Below, in pieces: positions 9,342 to 15,552 of a DNA stretch of 25,033 nucleotides. A program made the translations under genes and the position numbers. Each line of letters begins with the position of its first letter. The first letter of the stretch is position 1. Below the pieces are notes generated by a model that saw nothing but the letters and a program-made list of their open reading frames with translations, was not told where the DNA came from and ran no database searches. Source of the DNA: an uncultured Collinsella sp. (GTDB lineage Bacteria > Actinomycetota > Coriobacteriia > Coriobacteriales > Coriobacteriaceae); contig USLO01000005.1 in assembly GCA_900555515.1 (NCBI GenBank), forward strand, positions 1 to 25,033, in the 5' to 3' direction.

Positions 9342-9393
9342 TCGAGGACCCATCACCCGCAGCGGCTAGGGCCGCAAACATATTCGCTCAACG

Positions 9394-9430
9394 GCGCCCG
9401 CTTGCTCCCCCGCAAGCGGGCGCTTTATTT
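9394..9430 (+). terminator. Rho-independent terminator of the kinase/cell-wall cluster
   Basis: A perfect 12-bp GC-rich stem (9394-9405 with 9412-9423, 6-base loop of T and C) is followed by TTTATTT. It lies 53 bases after the pknB stop. Confidence 0.9.
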
Positions 9431-9462
9431 ATCGACAGACCATGGCCCCTTAGCAACGCAAA

Positions 9463-9484
9463 GAGGCCCGCAAAAGCGAGCCTC
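9463..9484 (-). terminator. Probable minus-strand terminator
   Basis: GAGGC-C-CGC / GCG-A-GCCTC stem (8 paired bases around one mismatch) with an AAAA loop. On the minus strand it is followed by TTTG and a weak T-rich stretch. It lies about 30 bases past the stop codon of the minus-strand fragment ending at 9516 and faces the pknB terminator, as expected between convergent genes. Confidence 0.5.
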
Positions 9485-9515
9485 CCAGGTGACAACAGAA
9501 TATGTAATGCAGTAA

Positions 9516-9556
9516 TTACTGGCCGCAGAACTTCACCATGATCTCGACCATGGACT
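9516..9556 (-). pseudogene. Possible 3' tip of a lost minus-strand gene
   Basis: Minus-strand reading gives ...SMVEIMVKFCGQ followed by TAA at 9516-9518, then the probable terminator at 9463-9484. Upstream (toward higher coordinates) the frame runs straight into a 14-bp palindrome and no recognisable coding sequence follows. I cannot name the family. The layout (a short coding-like tail plus a terminator, convergent with pknB) suggests a gene truncated by a rearrangement, but the coding evidence is only about a dozen residues. Confidence 0.25.
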
Positions 9557-9587
9557 CTTGCCTATGGACAAAATGTCCATAGGCAAG
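9557..9587. repeat. Perfect 14-bp inverted repeat with 3-base loop
   Basis: CTTGCCTATGGACA at 9557-9570 is exactly complementary to 9574-9587 around AAA. No T-run follows on either strand, so it is not a standard terminator. Function unknown; see findings. Confidence 0.9.
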
Positions 9588-9627
9588 GAGATGAAAGAGT
9601 AAGGACAACGCCCTCTAAAAGAAGGCC

Positions 9628-9665
9628 GTATATGAAGATTGCATATCCCTTTTGCCTTCATATAC
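9628..9665. repeat. 10-bp inverted repeat with 18-base loop
   Basis: GTATATGAAG at 9628-9637 pairs with CTTCATATAC at 9656-9665. An alternative overlapping pairing exists: GAAGGC at 9621-9626 with GCCTTC at 9654-9659. The rest of 9431-9835, apart from these repeats and the terminator, shows no gene that I can support. Confidence 0.8.
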
Positions 9666-9835
9666 TCAAGAAGCACCCCTCGAAGCGCTCCTGAGAGGCC
9701 CCCTTGGATGCAACCCAGGGGATCCAGATTCTGGTAGACATCGGCGCAGCAAAATCCTGCCGCGCAGGCACGAACGGACATCTTGACTCCTAACGCAATG
9801 CGGGGCGCCCCAAGACACCCCGCCACGACAAAAAA

Positions 9836-10708
9836 CTAGTTCTCGTAGACCAGCGGGTGGCCCCAACTGCCCTCGATCTTGCAGGTCTCCGCCGCAAAAC
9901 CGGCAGCGAAGTCCAAGCTCTCGCGAATCGCGGCCTCGCCGCACTCGCCGGCCTTCTTCTTGGAAAGATAGGTGACCAAAAACGCCGTCAGCAGTGAATC
10001 GCCGGCCGCCATAGCGTCTTTGAGCTCCTCGGGCGCCACGGGCTTGATGCCCTGCTCGTAGAAGTTTTCGCCGTCATAGGCGACGGAGCCCTTGCTCCCG
10101 CGCGATGCGCATACGATTTGAGGGCCAAGGGCCTTCACCCACTCGAGCTTCGCCTTGATATCCTCCAGGGAAGCGTCGCCCATGGACATAAAGGCGTACG
10201 TCACAAATGGCGCAATCTGCCCGAAGTACTCGTCGGTGGAGTCATCGGAGAAGTCGAAGCTGATAGGCACGCCGGCAGCCTTGATCTTGGGGAGCTCGCG
10301 CTCGGTGAAGCAGTAGTTGCCGCTGTGCACCAAATCGAAGCCGCTGACGTACTCGGCGGCGAAGCGGTCTATCACGTAGCGCATGTCGCCACGTATGCCG
10401 CCTTCATTGGAGCCCAGGAAGATACGGTCCCCGGTCTCGTCAACGGTCACGCGAGCGGCGCCGTTGACGCCCAGGACCTGCTGGCAGCGAAGAAGCTCGA
10501 CGCCCTCGTCCTCGAGCGATGCTATAACGTGCTCGGCCTCCTCATCTGATCCGAAGATTCCCATGTAGGCGCTGCGATCGACGCCGAGCTTCTTGGCGAA
10601 GACGGCGAAGTTAACTGCATTGCCGCCGGGATACATGGTCTTGATGTGCTCGTACTTATCGACAACGTTGTCTCCAAAGCCAAGCACGCTTATAGGATAG
10701 GCTGCCAT
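9836..10708 (-). CDS. frlD: PfkB-family sugar kinase, FrlD-like (fructoselysine 6-kinase)
   Basis: 290 aa from ATG 10708, preceded by GGAG six bases upstream; the in-frame ATG at 10720 lies before that ribosome site and is less likely. The ribokinase fold is recognisable from the N-terminal VLGFGDN...YPGGNAVNFAVFAKKLG substrate-binding region and the C-terminal AMAAGDSLLTAFL signature with catalytic-type Asp237. Length is normal for the family. In the Frl pathway the enzyme uses ATP to phosphorylate fructoselysine (or another fructosamine) at the sugar C6 before deglycation by FrlB. It is the last gene of the operon, 99 bases beyond frlB, with a strong GC hairpin in that gap. Specificity for lysine adducts is inferred from context, since PfkB sequences alone do not reveal it. 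Confidence 0.8.
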   Translation of the reverse strand: MAAYPISVLGFGDNVVDKYEHIKTMYPGGNAVNFAVFAKKLGVDRSAYMGIFGSDEEAEHVIASLEDEGVELLRCQQVLGVNGAARVTVDETGDRIFLGSNEGGIRGDMRYVIDRFAAEYVSGFDLVHSGNYCFTERELPKIKAAGVPISFDFSDDSTDEYFGQIAPFVTYAFMSMGDASLEDIKAKLEWVKALGPQIVCASRGSKGSVAYDGENFYEQGIKPVAPEELKDAMAAGDSLLTAFLVTYLSKKKAGECGEAAIRESLDFAAGFAAETCKIEGSWGHPLVYEN

Positions 10709-10751
10709 GGTTATCTCCATTCAGGTAAACCGCCGTGGTTACGGCGAGCAG

Positions 10752-10797
10752 ACGGGGCGCGAGGGATTCGCACGTCTCAACGCGCCTCGCGCCCCGT
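10752..10797. repeat. 13-bp perfect GC-rich hairpin between frlB and frlD
   Basis: ACGGGGCGCGAGG at 10752-10764 pairs with 10785-10797 (20-base loop). The T-run (10797-10800) lies on the plus-strand 3' side, so it is not a terminator for the minus-strand operon. It may be an intercistronic stability or processing element. Confidence 0.85.
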
Positions 10798-10807
10798 TTT
10801 AAAATCG

Positions 10808-11776
10808 CTAGTACTTCTCGATGCCCATGTAACGACGCACGTCCGGGTGATGGTCGAACACCTTGCCGCGAGCGGAGCGCAGCTCACAGTTCATCGCGTA
10901 GAACAGGATTGGATCAAGGAACGCGCGAACGCTCGCCGGTACTTGGTCCATGCCGTACTCCATGGCGTCGAGCACCATAAGAGTGTCGGTATGGGTCTCG
11001 AGGAATGCGAGGGCGCGCTCATCCATGGCTCGGCACTCACTAGAAGACATCTGCAGGAAGTAGAAGACTCCGGGCTCGGTCACCTCGAAGGGGCCGTGGA
11101 AGTACTCGCCGGAGTGGATATAGGCGCAGCTCTGCCACTGCATCTCCATAAGCGAGCAGATAGCGAAGCCATAGGCCTGGCTAAACACGGGACCGGACCC
11201 CAAGATATACAGGAACTTGTGGTCCTGGCACAGGGCGGCAAAACGGTCGCAGAGTTCGGCGTTGACCTTCTCGCGAGCTGCAGGCAGGATCTGGTCCATC
11301 TTGGCGATGCCTTCGTACATGTCGGCAAGGTCGGCATAACCTTCCTGCTGATCCAGGAGCTCGGAAGCGAGAGCCAAAGAGATGCCGGCGGGCACCTCCG
11401 CCTGCGGAACTCCCTCGCCCCACGGATATACCCAGCACGTCCACTCACCGTTATCGATGCCGGAACCCGCGTTGTCCGTCTGCACGATAACGGTCGCGCC
11501 CGCCGCCTTGGCGATCGAGCACGCATCGATTACCTCGGGGGTGTTGCCGGAGTGGCTGCAAGCGATGACAAGGGACTTTTCGCCCAGGCGCTTGGGACGC
11601 ATGATATCGAACTCGCGGGCGGTATACGCCTCGCTGGCAAACGTAGTCGCCTCGCGCTTGAGCAGCTCGTGGGCGGGCAGCAGGTCGATGAGGGAGCCGC
11701 CGCAGGCAACCCAGAAGACGCTATCGAAACCGCCCGTTTCAGCGATTGCGTCGGCGATAAGATCATGTGCGTTCAT
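10808..11776 (-). CDS. frlB: SIS-domain fructoselysine-6-phosphate deglycase, FrlB-like
   Basis: 322 aa from ATG 11776 (MNAHDLIADAI); AAAGGAAG lies about seven bases upstream, which rules out the longer open frame to 11815. Two SIS sugar-phosphate isomerase modules are visible: CGGSLIDLLPA and CSHSGNTPEVIDA in the N-half, and YILGSGPVFSQAYGFAICSLMEMQW and HSGEYFHGPFE in the C-half. The HSGEYFHGPFE stretch is typical of FrlB/GlmS-like deglycases and supplies a conserved Glu and His. Reaction in the family: fructoselysine 6-phosphate plus water gives glucose 6-phosphate and lysine. The enzyme is cytosolic and feeds glycolysis. It lies between frlC and frlD in one operon. Other fructosamine 6-phosphates (for example of other amino acids) are possible substrates. 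Confidence 0.85.
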   Translation of the reverse strand: MNAHDLIADAIAETGGFDSVFWVACGGSLIDLLPAHELLKREATTFASEAYTAREFDIMRPKRLGEKSLVIACSHSGNTPEVIDACSIAKAAGATVIVQTDNAGSGIDNGEWTCWVYPWGEGVPQAEVPAGISLALASELLDQQEGYADLADMYEGIAKMDQILPAAREKVNAELCDRFAALCQDHKFLYILGSGPVFSQAYGFAICSLMEMQWQSCAYIHSGEYFHGPFEVTEPGVFYFLQMSSSECRAMDERALAFLETHTDTLMVLDAMEYGMDQVPASVRAFLDPILFYAMNCELRSARGKVFDHHPDVRRYMGIEKY

Positions 11777-11797
11777 TGTTATTCTTCCTTTCGATAC

Positions 11798-11813
11798 GGC
11801 GGACGAATCCGCC
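11798..11813. repeat. Short intercistronic hairpin upstream of frlB
   Basis: GGCGGA / TCCGCC stem with a CGAA loop, inside the 100-base gap between frlC and frlB and just upstream of the frlB ribosome site. Confidence 0.5.
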
Positions 11814-11876
11814 AACGTTTACTGCGAGTCTTCTCGTCAAGCGTGTTGACTTCCCCACGCGAATGGGAGCTACGCG

Positions 11877-12734
11877 CTAGTCGACAAAATACCTCTCGAA
11901 GGCGTCCATGTTGTGCCGGTCCGCTGCTGCGGGATCATCGAAATACCTTCCATCGGTGATCTCCTGACCAAGATAGCCCTCGAACCCATGCGCGTTGAGG
12001 ACGCGTACGAAATCGTCCATACTGTGCTTTCCATCGCCCCAAACCAGATGGCCATATGGGTCGCCATCAATGAAGCGCATGTTCCTTATGGCACCATCGC
12101 CAAACTCGGCAAACCACTCTTCAAGGCTCTCGCCGGCGACTCCCATAGCGGTAGTGTCCACCATTGGAGTAAGGTGCGGGCTGGCTACTTGGTCAAGCAT
12201 GCGCCTGGCGTCCGCGAGTGTAACCACCAAGTTGCTCTCTTCCGGCCTCAGGCTCTCCATGCAGAGGGTCACGCCGTGCTCGCCGGCATAGTCCGCAAGA
12301 ATCGCCAAGTGCTCGGCAGAGCGCTTCCAAGCCTCCTCGCGGTCCTCGTCCCAATCGCCCCAACCGGAGTTGATGGACATATACGGGGCGCCGAGCACCT
12401 CGGCGAGCTCGATGCCGTGCTTAAAGTAAGCGAGGCTCCGCTGCGCGTGGAGGGGCTTTCTGGCAGCGTACTGCCACGGATACACCACGTTCTCCGGACA
12501 CAGGGAGCTCACGGAGAGTCCGCGGGACTCGATCTTGCGGCGAAGCTCGTCGGCCTCGAAATACCCCGTGTGGTCCAGCGTCACGTGCGGCTCGGCCGCC
12601 CAAAGCTCGATGGTTTTGAAGCCAAGGCGCTGCTGAGCATCAAGGAAGTAATCGAGCGACCACATGATGTAGTGAATGTTCATGCCGGCGACCTGCTCGC
12701 GACGCAGACGGGGTGTGGAAGCGCTTAAATCCAT
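11877..12734 (-). CDS. frlC: TIM-barrel sugar epimerase, FrlC-like (fructoselysine 3-epimerase family)
   Basis: 285 aa from ATG 12734, with AGGAGG eight bases upstream; the GTG at 12743 would overlap the ribosome site. The protein belongs to the xylose-isomerase-like TIM-barrel (AP endonuclease 2) family. Expected metal-ligand positions appear as Glu in FKTIELW, Glu in LCMESLRPEES, Asp in TPMVDTTAMG, His in DPYGHLVWGDG and Glu in GYLGQEITDGRY. In E. coli, FrlC interconverts fructoselysine and psicoselysine, which widens the substrate range of the operon; that function is inferred here from operon context. The start lies 12 bases after the transporter stop, so co-transcription is nearly certain. 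Overall length fits the family. Confidence 0.8.
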   Translation of the reverse strand: MDLSASTPRLRREQVAGMNIHYIMWSLDYFLDAQQRLGFKTIELWAAEPHVTLDHTGYFEADELRRKIESRGLSVSSLCPENVVYPWQYAARKPLHAQRSLAYFKHGIELAEVLGAPYMSINSGWGDWDEDREEAWKRSAEHLAILADYAGEHGVTLCMESLRPEESNLVVTLADARRMLDQVASPHLTPMVDTTAMGVAGESLEEWFAEFGDGAIRNMRFIDGDPYGHLVWGDGKHSMDDFVRVLNAHGFEGYLGQEITDGRYFDDPAAADRHNMDAFERYFVD

Positions 12735-12746
12735 GCTGGGCACCTC

Positions 12747-14210
12747 CTACATCGGCAGTAGGCCGGAGATCACAGTCGCGACCAATCCGAACAGAACCAT
12801 GAAGATAAAGAACTTCCAGATGGTCTTCCACCATTGCCCGAAGGAGATCTTCGCCACGGCAAGACCCGCGACGGTCATGCCCGCAACGGGGCTGATGGTG
12901 TTGACGGTCTGGTTCGCGAACTGCAGAGCGGTGACGGCAGCCCCGGGATTGAGGCCCATAAGCTCGGTCAGCGGGCCCATGACGGGCATGGTGAGTGCAG
13001 CGAGGCCGGAGCTGGAAGGAACCAGCAGCGAAAGCAGGCCGAGGACGATGTACATGAAGGTGGTATAGATGAAGGACGGAGCGCCCGCAAGGAGTCCGAC
13101 GAGCCAGTTAAGAATAGAGTCGATGATCATTCCGCCCTCTGCGACGACCAGGATGCCGCGGGCGATGCCGATGATGCAGGCTGCGTAGGCGAAGTCGGCG
13201 ATTCCGCGGACGAACTCCTCCGCAATGGTCTTCTCGTCCAGGCCGCCGAGTATGCCGGCAAGAAGGCCCATGGCCAGGAACACCATGGAGATCTCGTCCA
13301 TATACCAGCCCTGGGTAACGAGGCCCCACACGATAACGCCCATGCCGACCGCGAAATCAATGAGGACGAGCTTGTGGCGAAGCGTGAACTCCTCTTCGAT
13401 AGAGGCATCGGTGACAGAGAACTCGATGCGCTTCTGCTTATCGTCCTCATAGGTGATGGAGGACTTGGGATCGAGCTTGACGCGGCGCGCGTAGCGCATG
13501 GCCCAGAAAATGCCCGCGGCGGTGAAGATGACCCACAGGATGGCGCGGAGCCAAAGCTGGGGATTTCCCTCGATGCCGATAACGCCCTGGGCGATCAGCA
13601 CGTTGAAAGGATCAATAGTGGATGCGCAGTAACCAAGGTTGGGGCCGAGGAAGCAGATGATGAACGCGGTCATGGAGTCATACCCGATGCTCAGCATGAT
13701 GGGGATGAAGATCGCGTAGAACGGCAGCGCCTCCTCGGACATGCCGAACGTGGTGCCGCAGATCGAGAGCAGGATCATGGAGATGGGGATGATCAAGATG
13801 TCCTTGTTCTTCAGCTTCTTGATCACGCGGCTCATGCCGGCGTTTAGGGCGTTGGTCTTGGTGACGATGGCGAACGATCCGCCGATCAGCAGGACGAACG
13901 CGACGACATCGGCCGCAGCCTGAATGCCCTTGGCGGGAGCCTGCAGGACGGCATCGATGCCCTGTCGCAGATCGACGGTCTCCCCCGTCTCCGAATCGGT
14001 GTAGACCTTGTCGACCTCTTGGTACGTTCCGGCTACGGCGACTTCTCGCTCGCCCGCGGCCGTCTGAATGGTCTGGCGGTCGAACTGACCCGATGGGACG
14101 ATCCATGTGAGCACCGCGAAGAACACGATCAGCATGAACGCGATGGTGTACACATGGGGAAGCTGGAGATGGAATCTGCGCTTGGGCTTCTCCTGTTTGG
14201 CATCCGGCAT
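12747..14210 (-). CDS. YfcC-family (DcuC/basic amino acid-type) 12-TM transporter, probable fructoselysine importer
   Basis: 487 aa from ATG 14210, with AGGAGG six bases upstream. The protein has about 12 membrane helices, an extracytoplasmic loop at ~residues 38-85, and the family-typical elements WIVPSGQF near the N-terminus, GPNLGYCASTIDPFN, LLVPSSSGLAALTMPVM and NQTVNTISPVAGM. These re-entrant-like Ser/Pro/Asn motifs are characteristic of YfcC/C4-dicarboxylate-anaerobic-carrier proteins. The family is known or proposed to move dicarboxylates or basic amino acids, so uptake of a lysine- or arginine-bearing Amadori product is reasonable. It is the first gene of the frl operon and sits directly behind the promoter. 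In E. coli this place is held by FrlA, an unrelated APC-family permease. Substrate is inferred from context only. Confidence 0.8.
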   Translation of the reverse strand: MPDAKQEKPKRRFHLQLPHVYTIAFMLIVFFAVLTWIVPSGQFDRQTIQTAAGEREVAVAGTYQEVDKVYTDSETGETVDLRQGIDAVLQAPAKGIQAAADVVAFVLLIGGSFAIVTKTNALNAGMSRVIKKLKNKDILIIPISMILLSICGTTFGMSEEALPFYAIFIPIMLSIGYDSMTAFIICFLGPNLGYCASTIDPFNVLIAQGVIGIEGNPQLWLRAILWVIFTAAGIFWAMRYARRVKLDPKSSITYEDDKQKRIEFSVTDASIEEEFTLRHKLVLIDFAVGMGVIVWGLVTQGWYMDEISMVFLAMGLLAGILGGLDEKTIAEEFVRGIADFAYAACIIGIARGILVVAEGGMIIDSILNWLVGLLAGAPSFIYTTFMYIVLGLLSLLVPSSSGLAALTMPVMGPLTELMGLNPGAAVTALQFANQTVNTISPVAGMTVAGLAVAKISFGQWWKTIWKFFIFMVLFGLVATVISGLLPM

Positions 14211-14264
14211 TCTTAACCTCCTGCCAGAGCAACGATGCTTGCCAAAAATCCTTCACGTATAGGC

Positions 14265-14285
14265 AAACATCTTAGGTTGTTCTAT
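14265..14285. promoter_or_regulatory. Putative operator, repeat 1 (downstream of -10)
   Basis: A 21-base direct repeat containing TTAGGTTGTTCTAT. It differs at one base from the copy at 14315-14335, touches the -10 box and covers the predicted start site. It is likely the target of the GntR regulator encoded next door. Confidence 0.6.
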
Positions 14286-14313
14286 GTATAACCTGCATGA
14301 AGGCGTCGGTCAA
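14285..14313 (-). promoter_or_regulatory. Sigma-70-type promoter of the frl operon
   Basis: On the minus strand TTGACC (14313-14308) and TATACA (14290-14285) are separated by exactly 17 bases. Transcription should start near 14278, leaving a ~68-base leader before the transporter ATG. Confidence 0.8.
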
Positions 14314-14314
14314 G

Positions 14315-14335
14315 AAACATATTAGGTTGTTCTAT
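14315..14335. promoter_or_regulatory. Putative operator, repeat 2 (upstream of -35)
   Basis: Second copy of the 21-base repeat, same orientation, ending one base before the -35 hexamer. The 50-bp offset (about five helical turns) puts both sites on the same DNA face. Confidence 0.6.
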
Positions 14336-14407
14336 AAGTGGTAACTTTTACGCGCTAAACGGACCTGCCGCGGCAATACGAGAACAGCGCTGTGTGAGAC
14401 AGAGCCG

Positions 14408-15142
14408 CTAGATATCGAAGCTGTAGCGCGAACCCACGTAGTACTGTCTGCCATAGCAGAAGCGCTCTCCGTTGGAATCGAGAAAGCCCGCGTTCATGAA
14501 GAACAGCGGCTCCCCTACTGGGACCTTGAGCTCGCGGGCGGCATCAATTCCCGCACGGGCGATCTCCAGCCTGCAGGGATCGGACGAGCAGGGATACCTA
14601 CCCGTACGCTCCCCCACGGCCTCGAATATCGAACAATTGGAGAGACCGATATCTTTGAGAAATTCGAATCCATCGACAGGATAGTAGTTGTTCTCGAACA
14701 GGACCGGCACGCCGTCTGCGGTACGCACGCGTGAGACCAAGATGAGGTCAGAGCCTTCATCCAAGCCAAAGAAAGAAGCGAGGTCGCGATCGGCGGCAAC
14801 GGTCTTGCGGGCAACGACGCGAGCGCCCGCCTTCATGCCGTTTTCAGCGCATGCTTGGGTAAAACTCTGAACATCGTCCTTCTGATGCACCTTGCGAATT
14901 ATCTTTGTCGCGGTCACAAACGTACCACGCCCCTGCCGCTTGGTGAGATACCCCTCGCCCACAAGCTCCTCTATTGCGCGGCGAACCGTGACCCTTCCCA
15001 CGCCGTACATCTTAGAAAGCTCAAGTTCCGTTGGAATCTGCGAGTCAACGGGATATGTCCCCTGTTCGATATCGCTCTTAAGCAAATCGAGCACCTGTTG
15101 ATACAGCGGGGCGGAAGAGCCCCCATCCAGATGCGCATCCAC
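14408..15142 (-). CDS. frlR: GntR-family (HutC/FrlR-type, UTRA) transcriptional regulator
   Basis: 244 aa from GTG 15142; AGGGAG lies about seven bases upstream. Residues ~10-75 form the GntR winged helix (PLYQQVLDLLKSDIEQGTYP, ELSKMYGVGRVTVRRAIEEL, then the YLTKRQGRGTFV wing). Residues ~90-240 match the UTRA ligand-binding fold, including DGVPVLFENNYYP and a C-terminal FMNAGFLDSNGERFCYGRQYY strand pair. UTRA regulators of this type usually bind a phosphorylated sugar or amino-sugar intermediate and then leave DNA. Fructoselysine 6-phosphate is therefore a plausible inducer, by inference. It is transcribed in the same direction as the frl operon, 197 bases upstream of the transporter; that gap holds the promoter and the two repeats. 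Confidence 0.85.
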   Translation of the reverse strand: MDAHLDGGSSAPLYQQVLDLLKSDIEQGTYPVDSQIPTELELSKMYGVGRVTVRRAIEELVGEGYLTKRQGRGTFVTATKIIRKVHQKDDVQSFTQACAENGMKAGARVVARKTVAADRDLASFFGLDEGSDLILVSRVRTADGVPVLFENNYYPVDGFEFLKDIGLSNCSIFEAVGERTGRYPCSSDPCRLEIARAGIDAARELKVPVGEPLFFMNAGFLDSNGERFCYGRQYYVGSRYSFDI

Positions 15143-15183
15143 AAAAACTCTCCCTTTAAGGCGTTCGCGATCTCAACGACTCC

Positions 15184-15213
15184 ATTCTACCGCACACGGA
15201 AAAATGAGGTTAA
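15184..15213 (-). promoter_or_regulatory. Candidate promoter of the GntR regulator gene
   Basis: Minus strand TTAACC (15213-15208), 18-base spacer, TAGAAT (15189-15184), about 41 bases before the GTG start. The -35 match is weak. Confidence 0.4.
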
Positions 15214-15353
15214 ACACATAGGGGCCCTGCATGTTTGAGCGTATCGGGAATCTGGTCGCTGATTTCGTCCGCATTTGCTTGCGAAAAACCAAAACGCTCC
15301 TCGCGCTTGGCGAACACGGTGAGGCCCGCCGCCTTGCACGCAGCGATCGATGA
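15210..15353 (-). pseudogene. 3' fragment of an HAD-superfamily hydrolase (beta-phosphoglucomutase-like)
   Basis: Minus-strand reading gives SSIAACKAAGLTVFAKREER followed by a segment ending SDQIPDTLKHAGPLCV and TAA at 15210. The AACKAAGLTVFA part fits the last conserved motif of HAD phosphatases ('GI.AA.AAG..V.A') and the tail fits their C-terminus. The nucleophile, lid and lysine motifs are absent because everything upstream of ~15353 is instead the spacer behind the LevR-like regulator. The fragment therefore marks a recombination junction. The family call rests on about 45 residues. Confidence 0.5.
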
Positions 15354-15552
15354 TGCTCGTGTGATGTTGGCTTCCTTCCTTTGCTTGCGAGGCGCGTCAC
15401 TCGTCCTGCTGAGCCGCGGGCCCATCGTTCGGCGTGGCCTGCCTGCGCGGGGCATGCCGGGAATTGATGTAGTCGTATGCGTAGGCGATCTCCGTGACGG
15501 GGACCTCCACGTGGTAATGGGCGGAAATGTCAGAGAAGCTCGTGCGGAATGC
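15348..15552. repeat. Direct repeat A, copy 1 (3' end of regulator plus spacer)
   Basis: This segment matches 22721-22952 closely, with scattered substitutions and one indel caused by a hairpin present only in the other copy. It covers the last ~50 codons of the regulator and the ribosome-site-like GGAAGGAAG spacer. At 15358-15360 an ACG stands where the EIIB ATG stands in copy 2. Confidence 0.9.

Noticed and set aside
7386..9356. A 656-codon open frame antisense to pknB
   Set aside because: It mirrors pknB in a GC-rich gene, has a Gly/Leu/Val/His/Asp-skewed composition and no recognisable domain. The PknB motifs on the other strand are decisive.
9800..9823. GCGGGG...CCCCGC inverted repeat after frlD as the operon terminator
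   Set aside because: The stem is only 6 bp with a 12-base loop and no T-run on the minus strand; the T6 lies before the stem. It may still matter but is not a supported terminator.
10752..10800. Hairpin as terminator ending the operon after frlB
   Set aside because: The T-run is on the plus-strand 3' side; minus-strand transcripts would have CTGCTCG after the stem.
10646..11959. A 437-codon plus-strand open frame opposite frlD/frlB
   Set aside because: It crosses an intergenic hairpin and two well-supported minus-strand genes and shows no family features.
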